Shown: piece by piece, positions 49,704 to 58,579 of the stretch
Position numbering within the stretch: the stretch's first letter is position 1
Layout of the letters: each line of letters begins with the position of its first letter
DNA from: Amycolatopsis nivea
GTDB taxonomy: Bacteria; Actinomycetota; Actinomycetes; Mycobacteriales; Pseudonocardiaceae
DNA: 64,000 nt
Reading direction: 5' to 3'
Assembly: GCF_004522235.1 (NCBI RefSeq)
Contig: NZ_SDLT01000023.1
Span: 270 to 64,269 of the forward strand
Made by a program: the position numbers and the translations under genes
The notes under the pieces: generated by a model
Seen by the model: only the letters and a program-made list of their open reading frames with translations
Databases searched by the model: none
What the model was told of the DNA's origin: nothing

Positions 49704-51205
49704 GGAGATTCCGCCGTGGCCTGTTCTGGATTGGGCGGCCCCGCCGTCCCGTTGTTCAGCCGACGACGCAGCACCGCGACCCACCACAGGAACCCGACCC
49801 CCAGCACGACCGCGGCAGTGACCGCGTTCTGCCGGTTCTCCGCAGGCACCGTCAGGGCGGCGACCACGGCGGCGCACCAGAGCAGGCCGAGCACGACGAC
49901 GGGGTTCAGCCAGCGGCCGAGGTCGAAGACGCCGGGTCGGGCGGCGGGGATGCGGCCTCGGCGGGCGGCGATGGCGGTCGCGGTCAGGGTCAGGCCGTAG
50001 ACCAGGTAGTAGGTCAGGCCGACCATGGCGTAGATCTGGCCGACGATGCCGCCGTTGAGCAGGTTGAGCCCGATCGCGACCGCGGCGACGAAGACGATCG
50101 CCCGGACCGGGGCGCGGCTCCGGCTGCCGACCTTCTGCAGGCCCCGGGACGCGGGCAGCATGTTGTCGCGGGACAGCGCGAAGGTCATCCGGGTCGCGAC
50201 CGCCATGTTGGCGATCAGGCAGGCGAAGATCGAGGCGAAGGCGACCACGATCATCATCGCCCGGGCGAACGGCCCGAGATGCACGGCGAGCAAGCGCAGC
50301 ACCGGGTTTTCCGCGCTGGCGAAGAAAGTCGCGGGGTCGGCGGGCAGAGCCATGCCCAGGAGCGCGAAGATCAGGAAACCGATGACGCCGGACACGAGCA
50401 CGGCCCGGAACATCGCGCGCGGGGCGGCGCGGCGCGGGTCGAGTGTTTCCTCCGCGAGGTCGGCGGCTCCTTCCCAGCCGAGGAGCACGTAGACCGGGAG
50501 CAGGGCCGCCAGCGAGATGCCGGTGAGGGTCGCCGCGCCTCCGCTCAGCGGGTGGGTGTCGGTCAGGATCCGGGGGCCTTCGGTGTGCCCGAAGAACACG
50601 AGCAGCCCGGCGACCAGCACGATGCCGAGGACGACGGTGCCGATCAGTTCGATGGACGCGCCGATGTTGTTGATCCGCGTAGCGACCTTGACCCCGATGA
50701 TGTTCAGCCCGGCGACCACGACGGTGCAGCCGATGGACAGCGCTTGCACCTGGCGCGGTGTCGGGTCCGTCCAGATCTCCGGCGCGAACACGGTGCCGAC
50801 CGCGGCGGCCGTCCCGGCGGTGCCGGCGAGGAACGAGACCAGCGCGATCCAGCCGGTGAACCAGCCGAAGTTCGGCCCGACCAGCCGGCTCGACCATTGG
50901 TAGGCGTAGCCGGTGATGGGGATCCGCCCGGCCAGGTGCGCGTACACCGCGACCAGGGTGAGGACCAGCAGCAGCACCGGCAGCCACAGGAAGACCGCCG
51001 AACCGCCGAGGTACTGGTACGGGTCGGTGAACAGGGTGATGATGCCGGTGTTGATCGACACCATCGAGAACGCGAGCGCGAACGCGGTGAACGAGCTCAT
51101 GGTCCGGCGCAGCTGCGGCCGGTAGCCGAGCGTGGCGAGATCGTCGTCGTCGGAAACCCGTGCGGCGCGGGCCCGGGTGGCGCCCGGGTGCTCCGGCGCG
51201 TTCAC
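49700..51205 (-). CDS. APC-superfamily amino acid permease
   Basis: 501 residues with about 12 to 14 transmembrane helices. Early motif SSFTAFALAFSMVSINTGI, GYAYQWSSRLVGPNFGWFTG, then GWEGAADLAEETLDPRRAAP, as in GABA/polyamine-type permeases. The GTG start overlaps the aminotransferase stop by 4 bp, so import and transamination of an amine or omega-amino acid are coupled. The 3' end is tandemly duplicated downstream. Confidence 0.92.
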   Translation of the reverse strand: MNAPEHPGATRARAARVSDDDDLATLGYRPQLRRTMSSFTAFALAFSMVSINTGIITLFTDPYQYLGGSAVFLWLPVLLLVLTLVAVYAHLAGRIPITGYAYQWSSRLVGPNFGWFTGWIALVSFLAGTAGTAAAVGTVFAPEIWTDPTPRQVQALSIGCTVVVAGLNIIGVKVATRINNIGASIELIGTVVLGIVLVAGLLVFFGHTEGPRILTDTHPLSGGAATLTGISLAALLPVYVLLGWEGAADLAEETLDPRRAAPRAMFRAVLVSGVIGFLIFALLGMALPADPATFFASAENPVLRLLAVHLGPFARAMMIVVAFASIFACLIANMAVATRMTFALSRDNMLPASRGLQKVGSRSRAPVRAIVFVAAVAIGLNLLNGGIVGQIYAMVGLTYYLVYGLTLTATAIAARRGRIPAARPGVFDLGRWLNPVVVLGLLWCAAVVAALTVPAENRQNAVTAAVVLGVGFLWWVAVLRRRLNNGTAGPPNPEQATAESP

Positions 51206-52533
51206 CGGACGCCGGTCCCGTAGTCGCGTTCGACGTCGCCCAGCACGTCGTCCAGGACGTCGAGAGCGTGCGAAAGCTGGTCCCGGCTGATGTCGAGCGG
51301 CGGCTTGATCTTGATCAGGCTGCCCAGGTTCGCGTAGCGGCTTTCCCCGAAGATCACTCCCTTGCGTTGCGCCCGAAGGAAAACCTCGTGCGCTTCGGCG
51401 GGCGCCGGTTCCTTCGTCGCCCGGTCGCGGACCAAATCGATCGACACCATCAGGCCGGGGGAGCGGACGTCGCCGATCAGCGGGTGGCGTGTCTGCATCT
51501 CCCGCAGCCGCTCGGTCGCATAGGCACCGTGCTCGGCCGCGCGGGCGGGCAGGTCGTCCTCGATGATCGCTTTGACCGTCGCGAGCCCGGCGGCGATCGA
51601 AACGGGGAACTGGCCGAAGGTGAGCTGGTCGTCGCCGGCGAGGAACTTCGCGTGCTCGTGCTTGGCGAGGACCCCGGCGAGCGGGAAGCCGCCGCCGACG
51701 CCCTTGCCGAACACGAGGATGTCGGGGTCGAGGCCGTAATGCTCGCTCGCCCACATCCGCCCGGTCCGGCCGAATCCGGTCTGCACCTCGTCGATGATCA
51801 GCAGCATCCCGAATTCGTCGCAGAGCTCGCGGATGCCCCGGTGCCAGCTCGCGGAGAACTCGTTGTGCCCGCCGTTGCCCTGGATCGGTTCGTAGATCAG
51901 GGCGGCGACCGACCCTTCGGCGCCCTTCTCCAGGATGTCGCGGACGATCGCGAGCGTCAGTTCGGTGTCCTCTTCGGCGGTCCGGCCGAGCCGGGGGCGG
52001 AACAGGTCCGGCCGGGGCAGCCGCAGGAACCGGGGCTGCAGCCGGGCGAACGCGTTGCCCGGATGCGGCCAGCTGGCGGCCATGGTGGCGATCGACCGTC
52101 CGTGGTACCCGTCGTGCAGCACCGCGACGTGCTCGGCGTCCGGGCGGTTGCGCAGGGCGAGTTTCAGCGCCATCTCCACCGCCATCGACCCGTGCAGGGT
52201 GAACCCGACCCGGTTGAGGTCGCCGGGGGCGATCGACACCATCAGCGCGGCCAGCTCGAGCAGTGCCGGCGTGTGGAAAGTGGGGCGGGCGTGGGTGAGC
52301 TCGCGAGTCTGCGCGATCGCGGCCTCGACGACGCGCTCGTCGCCGGCGCCGAGGTTGTTCGACCAGGCCTGCGCGGTGCAGTCGAGGTACTCGTTGCCGC
52401 GGTCGTCCCACACCAGCGAGCCCTGGGCGCGGACCAGGGTCAGCTTCTCCGGGTCGCCGCCGGCCGGCTCGTGCAGGAGGGCCTCCCGCCCGAGGAGGTG
52501 CAGGTCGGGCGTGTCCGTCAGCGTGCTCGTCAC
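51202..52533 (-). CDS. Class III (omega-amino acid) aminotransferase
   Basis: 443 residues, PLP-dependent. Cofactor Lys in LVFGKGVGGGFPLAGV, PLP-binding Asp in MLLIIDEVQTGFGRTGRM, and the TLHGSMAVEMALKLALRNR segment. Acts on omega-amino acids, diamines or GABA-like substrates. The GTG has AAGGAG upstream. Divergent from a LysR regulator whose operator lies 85-105 bp upstream. Confidence 0.92.
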   Translation of the reverse strand: MTSTLTDTPDLHLLGREALLHEPAGGDPEKLTLVRAQGSLVWDDRGNEYLDCTAQAWSNNLGAGDERVVEAAIAQTRELTHARPTFHTPALLELAALMVSIAPGDLNRVGFTLHGSMAVEMALKLALRNRPDAEHVAVLHDGYHGRSIATMAASWPHPGNAFARLQPRFLRLPRPDLFRPRLGRTAEEDTELTLAIVRDILEKGAEGSVAALIYEPIQGNGGHNEFSASWHRGIRELCDEFGMLLIIDEVQTGFGRTGRMWASEHYGLDPDILVFGKGVGGGFPLAGVLAKHEHAKFLAGDDQLTFGQFPVSIAAGLATVKAIIEDDLPARAAEHGAYATERLREMQTRHPLIGDVRSPGLMVSIDLVRDRATKEPAPAEAHEVFLRAQRKGVIFGESRYANLGSLIKIKPPLDISRDQLSHALDVLDDVLGDVERDYGTGVR

Positions 52534-52616
52534 GGTTTCTCCTTGGCAGCGCGGTGGATGTCCACCCGAGCGTAAGAACGCGAGGCGGTCCGGCGGAAAG
52601 ACGGAATTGAGTAGAC

Positions 52617-52637
52617 TTCATAGATGCTCTCTATGAA
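52617..52637. promoter_or_regulatory. LysR palindrome overlapping the regulator start
   Basis: Perfect 8-nt arms TTCATAGA / TCTATGAA separated by 5 nt. The left arm ends on the first in-frame ATG (52624) and the right arm spans the second (52633). Likely autoregulatory site; it also faces the aminotransferase promoter. Confidence 0.65.
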
Positions 52638-53529
52638 TGTGGAGTTGCGGCATCTGCGCGCGTTCGTCGCCGTGGCCGAGGCGGCGAACTTCACGAGGGC
52701 GGCCGAGGCGCTGCTGATCTCCCAGCCGTCGCTGAGCTACGCGATCCGCCAGCTCGAAGGGCAGCTGGGCTTCCGCCTGTTCGCGCGCACGACCCGCGCG
52801 ACCGCCCTCACCTCGGCGGGGGAGACGTTCCTGGCCGAGGCGCGGGCGGTGCTGGCCCGGTTCGACCAGGCGGCCGTCCTGGCGCGCCGGATGGCGGTCG
52901 GCGAGGTCGGCACGCTGCGCGTCGGGTACCTCATCGGCGCGGTCGTCGACCTGGTCCCGGCGATCATGCGGGCGTTCGCGGGCCGGTATCCGGACTTGGA
53001 CGTCGAACTGGTGGAGTACGACTTCTCCGCGCCCCGGTGCGGGCTCGACACCGGCGAAACCGACGTCGCGATCGTCCGGCCGCCGCTGGATTTGCCCGAC
53101 CTGCGCGAGCGAATCCTGCGTCGCGAAAAATGCGTCGCGTGCGTCCCGGAAGGACACCCGATCGCCGGACAGCCGGAGGTCGGCGTGGCCCGCCTGCTGA
53201 GCGAGCCGATCGTCGCCGCTCCCGGCGACGGGCAGTGGCGGGATTCCTGGATCCTGACCGGCCTGCGCGGCGAATCCCCTGTGGTGGCCTGCGAAGCCGC
53301 CACGTTCGAAGCGGAGCTCCAGGCCGTCGCGTTGGGGCGGGGCTTGTCGATCGTGCCCGCTTCGGCGAGCCAGTTCTACGCGCGTCCGGGAGTGCGGTTC
53401 GTGCCGATCTCGGATCTTCCGGACTGCACGGTCGCGGTCGCCTGTTCCGCGGACGCGCCGCAAGCCGCGAAGAACTTCGCGGAGGCCGCGGCGGAGACTG
53501 CGCGCGAGTTGTCCGATCGGCCGCGGTGA
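52624..53529 (+). CDS. LysR-type transcriptional regulator
   Basis: 301 residues. HTH (NFTRAAEALLISQPSLSYAI, then RQLEGQLGFRLFARTTRATA) and a C-terminal effector domain. Two in-frame starts lie 3 codons apart; family alignment favours the second (MNVELRHLR). Neither has a ribosome site, consistent with a leaderless message. Probably controls the divergent aminotransferase-permease operon. Confidence 0.92.
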   Translation: MLSMNVELRHLRAFVAVAEAANFTRAAEALLISQPSLSYAIRQLEGQLGFRLFARTTRATALTSAGETFLAEARAVLARFDQAAVLARRMAVGEVGTLRVGYLIGAVVDLVPAIMRAFAGRYPDLDVELVEYDFSAPRCGLDTGETDVAIVRPPLDLPDLRERILRREKCVACVPEGHPIAGQPEVGVARLLSEPIVAAPGDGQWRDSWILTGLRGESPVVACEAATFEAELQAVALGRGLSIVPASASQFYARPGVRFVPISDLPDCTVAVACSADAPQAAKNFAEAAAETARELSDRPR

Positions 53530-53536
53530 GCCGTCG

Positions 53537-54583
53537 TCAGCGGCGCGGCGGCGGACCGGTGGTGCCGCGGACGACCAGTTTCGGGTCGAGGACTGTCTCG
53601 GCTGGCGCGACGGTTTCGTCCTCGAGCCGGGCGACCGCCTGACGGACGGCCTGTTCGGCGATCCGGTTCGCATCCTGGCGGACGGTGGTGAGGTCGAAGT
53701 GCGACAGGTGCGACAGATGGCTGTCGTCGTAGCCGACCACGGACAGGTCTTTGGGCACGTCGAGTCCGGCGCGGGCGAAGGCGTGCAGCAGGCCCGCGGC
53801 GCAGCGGTCGTTGCCGGCCAGGATCGCGGTAGGCAGGCGGTCTTCGTCCAGCAGCTGCCGGGCGGCGGCCATTCCGGCGTCTTCGGTGTACTCGCCGGGC
53901 AGGACGCGGGCGGGCAGTTTGTGCTTGCGCATCGCGCCGCGGTAGGCGCGGCGGCGGTCCGAGGCTCCCGGGCCCTTGCCGCCGTCGACGTGGACGATTT
54001 CGCGGTGGCCCAGTTCGGCCAGGTAGTCGATGGCTTGGCGGACCCCGACCGTGTCGGCGGTGTGGACGCTGTCCAGGTGTGCGCCGGGGACGCGCCGGCT
54101 GACTGACACCGCGACCGTGCGCCGGCCGAGTTCGGCGAGGTAGGCCTGCGGGGACGTGGGGCCGAGCAGGATCACCGCCTCGCAGCGGTGGCTCAGCAGG
54201 GCTTCCACCGCCTTGGCTTCGTCCCGTCCGGGGGCGCTGGCGGAGAGCAGCACGTCATAGCCCAGGCGTTCGGCCTCCGGGTAGATGCCCTCGACCAGGT
54301 CCGCGTCGAACGGCTGGTGCACGGTGAGCACGACGCCCAGCGTGCGGCTGCGGCCCCGGGCGAGCAGCCGCGCCGCGTTGTCCGGGTGGTAGCCGAGTTC
54401 GTCGGCGGCGCGCAGCACCCGCTGCCGGGTGGCCTCGCTGGCTCCGGGCTGGTCGCGGAAGACGAGCGAGACGAGCGCGCGGGAGACGCCGGCCTTGGCG
54501 GCGACGTCGACCATCGTCGGGCGCCGCGGCTTGCCCGCGGGTTCCGCGCCGTCCGCGGGGCCGGGCGGCACTCGGTCGGGCAC
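53537..54583 (-). CDS. LacI-family transcriptional regulator
   Basis: 348 residues. LacI HTH (TMVDVAAKAGVSRALVSLVF, then RVLRAADELGYHPDNAARLL) and a periplasmic-binding-type sugar-sensing domain. The GTG has GAGAGGAG upstream. Divergent from the cyclitol operon; tandem operator repeats lie in between. Likely repressor induced by inositol or a degradation product. Confidence 0.93.
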   Translation of the reverse strand: MPDRVPPGPADGAEPAGKPRRPTMVDVAAKAGVSRALVSLVFRDQPGASEATRQRVLRAADELGYHPDNAARLLARGRSRTLGVVLTVHQPFDADLVEGIYPEAERLGYDVLLSASAPGRDEAKAVEALLSHRCEAVILLGPTSPQAYLAELGRRTVAVSVSRRVPGAHLDSVHTADTVGVRQAIDYLAELGHREIVHVDGGKGPGASDRRRAYRGAMRKHKLPARVLPGEYTEDAGMAAARQLLDEDRLPTAILAGNDRCAAGLLHAFARAGLDVPKDLSVVGYDDSHLSHLSHFDLTTVRQDANRIAEQAVRQAVARLEDETVAPAETVLDPKLVVRGTTGPPPRR

Positions 54584-54677
54584 GTGCGCTCCTCTCGTCG
54601 GCGTTCCCGGCGATTCTTCCAGGCTTTCCCGCCCGCCCTTGACACCCGGGTGTGACAGCCAGCATAGTTCTTCGCAC

Positions 54678-54703
54678 TAGAGCGCGCTAGTAGAGCGCGC
54701 TAG
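54678..54703. promoter_or_regulatory. Tandem LacI-type operators
   Basis: Two adjacent exact copies of TAGAGCGCGCTAG, each with the palindromic core AGCGCGCT. They lie about 35-60 bp before the first cyclitol gene and about 95-120 bp from the LacI start. Confidence 0.75.
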
Positions 54704-54736
54704 ACAGATTCCCTCCGACGTCCGGGAGGACCGCAA

Positions 54737-55675
54737 GTGACGACGATGTCCCGCATCACCGCCGGGAACCTGTGCCTCGGGTCGGCGCCCGACTCGTGGG
54801 GCGTGTGGTTCCCCGAAGACGAGCAGCAGGTGCCTTGGACCCGCTTCCTCGACGAGCTCGCGAGCGCCGGGTACCGGTGGTTCGAACTCGGCCCGTACGG
54901 CTACCTGCCCACCGACCCGCGGCAACTGGCCGACGAGGCCGCCGCCCGGGGCCTGCAGGTCTCCGGCGGCACCACGTTCGGCGCGTTGCACCGCCCGGAA
55001 AAGTGGGCCGAGACGGTCGCTACGGCCCGCCGGGTCGCGGAGCTGACCGCCGCCGCGGGCGCGCACCATCTCGTGTTCATCCCGCCGATGTACCGCGACG
55101 AGAAGACCGGCGCGTACACCGAAGAACCGCGGCTCACCGCGGAGCAGTGGAACTCGCTCGGCGGGCGCGCGAACGAACTCGGCCGCATCCTGCTGGACGA
55201 GTACGGCGTGCGGCTGGTCCTGCATCCGCACGCGGACAGCCACATCCAGACCCAGCCGGAGATCGAGCGGTTCCTGAACGAGACCGATTCCCGGTACGCC
55301 AACCTGTGCCTGGACACCGGGCACGTCGCCTACGGCGGCGGCGACAACCTCGACCTGATCCGCCGGTTCGCCGAACGCATCGGCTACGTGCACATCAAGC
55401 AGATGGACGCGGACGTGCTCGCGCAGGTGGCCGCCGAAGGGCTGTCGTTCGGCGAAGCGGTCAAACGAGGCGTGTGCGTCGAGCCGCCCGCGGGCGTGCC
55501 GGACCCGGCGTCCGTCGTCGAGGCACTGTCCGCTTTGGACGCGGAGCTGTTCGTGATCGTGGAACAGGATCTCTACCCGTGCGCGGCCGAGGTCCCGCTG
55601 CCGATCGCGGTGCGCACCCGCGAATATCTCGCCGCGCAGGGACTGGCCGGCACCGCCCGGCCGCGCCTGGGCTGA
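54737..55675 (+). CDS. IolE-like sugar isomerase/dehydratase (TIM barrel)
   Basis: 312 residues of the xylose-isomerase-like TIM-barrel family. APDSWGVWFPEDEQQVPW at the N-terminus is typical of 2-keto-myo-inositol dehydratase (IolE/MocC). Metal-site segments: LVLHPHADSHIQTQPEIE, CLDTGHVAYGGGD, YVHIKQMDADV and FVIVEQDLYPC. The GTG follows GGGAGGACC. First gene of the operon and likely the dehydration step after inositol oxidation. Confidence 0.85.
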   Translation: MTTMSRITAGNLCLGSAPDSWGVWFPEDEQQVPWTRFLDELASAGYRWFELGPYGYLPTDPRQLADEAAARGLQVSGGTTFGALHRPEKWAETVATARRVAELTAAAGAHHLVFIPPMYRDEKTGAYTEEPRLTAEQWNSLGGRANELGRILLDEYGVRLVLHPHADSHIQTQPEIERFLNETDSRYANLCLDTGHVAYGGGDNLDLIRRFAERIGYVHIKQMDADVLAQVAAEGLSFGEAVKRGVCVEPPAGVPDPASVVEALSALDAELFVIVEQDLYPCAAEVPLPIAVRTREYLAAQGLAGTARPRLG

Positions 55676-55746
55676 ACACGATCCGGGGAACCACGGGGAA
55701 ACTCACGCGCCAGTGGGGTCTGGCGCACCGAACCGGGAGCAACCGC

Positions 55747-57189
55747 ATGAGTCACGTCCGGGCAACGACGCCACCGGCCGTACCGCTTGAGGAGAAGGGC
55801 CCGCATTCCCGCCGGCTGCGGCTGGTCACCGTCATCGCGACGTTCGGCGGCCTGCTGTTCGGCTACGACACCGGGGTCATCAACGGCGCGCTGCCGTACA
55901 TGAAGGCCGACCTCGGCCTGTCCCCGTTCACCGAAGGGCTGGTCACGAGTTCGCTGCTGCTGGGAGCCGCGCTCGGCGCGATCCTCGGCGGGCGGCTGGC
56001 CGACCGGCGGGGACGGCGGCGCACGATCCTGGTGCTGGCCGCGATCTTCCTGATCGGCACGCTGGGCTGCACGCTCGCCCCGGTCACCGCCGTGATGGTG
56101 CTCAGCCGGTTCGTGCTGGGCCTGGCCGTCGGCGGCGCGTCGGTGACCGTGCCGACCTATCTCGCCGAAGTGTCGCCTGCGGAACGGCGAGGCAGGCTCG
56201 TCACCCAGAACGAGCTGATGATCGTGTCCGGCCAGCTGCTCGCGTTCACCTTCAACGCGTTCATCGGCAACGCGTTCGGCGAGAGCAACGGCGTGTGGCG
56301 CTGGATGCTGGTGATCGCGACCCTGCCCGCGGTGGTGCTGTGGTTCGGCATGCTGGTGATGCCGGAAAGCCCGCGCTGGCTGGTGTCGAAGGACCGGTTC
56401 GCCGACGCGCTGGCGGTGCTGAAGCAGGTGCGCTCGGAGCAGCGCGCGACGGCCGAACTCGACGAGGTGCGCCGGCTCGCGCTGGAGGACAAGAAGTCCC
56501 AGACCGGCGGGCTGCGCGACCTCGCCACGCCGTGGATCCGGCGGCTGGTGCTCGTCGGCATCGGGATCGGGGTCGTGCAGCAGGTGACCGGGGTCAACTC
56601 GATCATGTACTACGGCACGCAGATCCTCACCGACGCCGGGTTCTCCGCGAACAGCGCGCTGACCGCGAACATCGCCAACGGGGTGATCTCGGTGCTGGCG
56701 ACCTTCGCCGGGATCTACCTGCTGGGCAAGGTGAACCGCCGTCCGATGCTGATCGCCGGGCAGATCGGCACGACGTCGGCGCTGCTGCTGATCGGGCTGT
56801 TCTCCCTGCTGCTGCCCGCCGGGCAGGGCCGGGCGTTCGTGGTGCTCGCGCTGACCATCACGTTCCTGGCGTTCCAGCAGGGCGCGATCTCGCCGGTCAC
56901 CTGGCTGATGCTGTCGGAGATCTTCCCGCTGAAGCTGCGCGGGCTCGGCATGGGGATCGCGAGCCTGGTGCTGTGGCTGACGAACTTCGCGATCGGCCTG
57001 ACGTTCCCGATCCTGGTCGACGCGCTGCACATCTCCATGACGTTCTTCCTGTTCGTGCTGCTCGGGCTGGCCGCGATCGCCTTCGTGGCGAAGGTCGTCC
57101 CGGAGACCCGCGGCCGCTCGCTGGAAGCACTGGAAACCGAGCTGCACCAACGGTTCGGCGCGCCCGCGCTGGCCGCGAAGGAGGGCTGA
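55747..57189 (+). CDS. Sugar/inositol MFS permease (SP family)
   Basis: 480 residues, 12 transmembrane helices. Sugar-porter signatures: GGLLFGYDTGVINGALPYM, GGRLADRRGRRRTI, PTYLAEVSPAERRGRLV, QQVTGVNSIMYYGTQIL, MPESPRWLVSKDR and VPETRGRSLEALE. Closest in pattern to IolT-type inositol:H+ symporters. Located between an IolE-like gene and an inositol-dehydrogenase-like gene. Confidence 0.92.
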   Translation: MSHVRATTPPAVPLEEKGPHSRRLRLVTVIATFGGLLFGYDTGVINGALPYMKADLGLSPFTEGLVTSSLLLGAALGAILGGRLADRRGRRRTILVLAAIFLIGTLGCTLAPVTAVMVLSRFVLGLAVGGASVTVPTYLAEVSPAERRGRLVTQNELMIVSGQLLAFTFNAFIGNAFGESNGVWRWMLVIATLPAVVLWFGMLVMPESPRWLVSKDRFADALAVLKQVRSEQRATAELDEVRRLALEDKKSQTGGLRDLATPWIRRLVLVGIGIGVVQQVTGVNSIMYYGTQILTDAGFSANSALTANIANGVISVLATFAGIYLLGKVNRRPMLIAGQIGTTSALLLIGLFSLLLPAGQGRAFVVLALTITFLAFQQGAISPVTWLMLSEIFPLKLRGLGMGIASLVLWLTNFAIGLTFPILVDALHISMTFFLFVLLGLAAIAFVAKVVPETRGRSLEALETELHQRFGAPALAAKEG

Positions 57190-57192
57190 ACG

Positions 57193-57537
57193 ATGGCGGT
57201 GCTCGCCGCGGTCACTGACTCGCGGGAAGGGGATCTCGCGCTCGCTCGCGGGATCGAGGAAGCCGAGCTGCGCGGGACGAAGCTGCTGGTGGCGAACCTG
57301 CGGCTGACCCCGCTGGACGCGCCGGCCGCGGCGGAGGTGCTGGACCGCCGCCCCGGCGTGGACGTCGCCGAGCACGTGCTCGACCTGCTGGCCGAGCGGG
57401 CCGGCGAGGTCGACCTGCTGGTGATCGGGATGAAACGGCGTTCGCCGGTGGGGAAGCTCGTGCTCGGCAGCGTCGCGCAGCGGCTGCTGCTCGGCGCGGA
57501 GGTGCCTGTCCTGGCTGTGAAGACAGCCGAATACTGA
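57193..57537 (+). CDS. Universal stress protein-like protein
   Basis: 114 residues, at the short end for the family. Nucleotide-binding loop pattern VIGMKRRSPVGKLVLGSVAQ and the final strand VPVLAVKT are UspA-like. Starts 3 bp after the permease stop, so it is operon-linked; Usp genes next to transporters often modulate uptake. Confidence 0.82.
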   Translation: MAVLAAVTDSREGDLALARGIEEAELRGTKLLVANLRLTPLDAPAAAEVLDRRPGVDVAEHVLDLLAERAGEVDLLVIGMKRRSPVGKLVLGSVAQRLLLGAEVPVLAVKTAEY

Positions 57538-57559
57538 AGAGGTGAAGGGAGAACCCGCC

Positions 57560-58579
57560 GTGACCGTACGCGTGGGAGTGATCGGGGCCGGGATGATCGG
57601 GCAGGACCACGTCCGGCGGCTGACCGACGTGGTCGCCGGAGCCGAGGTGGTCGCCGTGGCCGACCTCGACGCCGAACGGGCTGCGCGGGTCGCCGAGGCG
57701 GTCGGTGCCCGGGCAGCGGCCGACGGAGCTGACCTGATCGGACAGTCCGATGTGGACGCTGTGGTCGTCACGTCGTGGGGGCCGACGCACGCGGAGCACG
57801 TCCTGGCGGCGATCGCCGCGGGGAAGCCGGTGTTCTGCGAGAAGCCGCTGGCCACCACGGCGGAGGACTGCCTGCGGATCGTCGAGGCCGAGCAGGCCTT
57901 CGGCCGCCGGCTCGTGCAGGTCGGGTTCATGCGCCGCTACGACGCGGGGTACCGCGAGATGAAACGCGTGCTGGACGCGGGCGAGATCGGCACGCCGCTG
58001 ATGGTGCACTGCGCGCACCGCAACGCGACGGTGCCGGAGAGCTACCACTCGGAGATGGCCGCGCAGGACACCGCCGTGCACGAGATCGACGTGCTGCGCT
58101 GGCTGCTGTCCGACGAGATCGTGTCCGCGCAGGTGCTCACGCCGCGGTCGACGGGGAACCGGTTCCCGCACCTGCGGGACCCGCAGATCATGCTGTTCGA
58201 GACCGCGGCCGGGGTGCGGATCGACCTCGAGGTGTTCGTGAACTGCCAGTACGGCTACGACATCCAGTGCGAGACGGTGGGCGAGACCGGGCTGGTCCGG
58301 CTGCCCGATCCGGCGAGTCCCGCCGTGCGCACCGCCGGGTCGAGCCGGGTGGCGGTGCTCCAGGACTGGAAGCAGCGGTTCGCCGCGGCGTTCGACGTCG
58401 AATTCCAGGAATGGATCGACACGCTCGCGGCCGGCCGCGAACCGGCCGGACCGTCCTCTTGGGACGGTTACGCCGCGACGGTGATCACCGACGCGACGGT
58501 GGAGGCCCTGCACACCGGCCGGGTGGTCGGGGTGACGATGAAGGACCGGCCCGCCTTCTACGCCGGGGACGAGCGGTGA
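57560..58579 (+). CDS. Gfo/Idh/MocA oxidoreductase, inositol 2-dehydrogenase-like
   Basis: 339 residues. NAD-binding VGVIGAGMIGQDHVRRL, the EKP motif in KPVFCEKPLATTAEDC, and the catalytic region QDTAVHEIDVLRWLL (Asp and His). The pattern fits myo-inositol 2-dehydrogenase (IolG) but could serve scyllo-inositol or another cyclitol. GTG start with AAGGGAG upstream. Overlaps the next gene by 4 bp. Confidence 0.9.
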   Translation: MTVRVGVIGAGMIGQDHVRRLTDVVAGAEVVAVADLDAERAARVAEAVGARAAADGADLIGQSDVDAVVVTSWGPTHAEHVLAAIAAGKPVFCEKPLATTAEDCLRIVEAEQAFGRRLVQVGFMRRYDAGYREMKRVLDAGEIGTPLMVHCAHRNATVPESYHSEMAAQDTAVHEIDVLRWLLSDEIVSAQVLTPRSTGNRFPHLRDPQIMLFETAAGVRIDLEVFVNCQYGYDIQCETVGETGLVRLPDPASPAVRTAGSSRVAVLQDWKQRFAAAFDVEFQEWIDTLAAGREPAGPSSWDGYAATVITDATVEALHTGRVVGVTMKDRPAFYAGDER

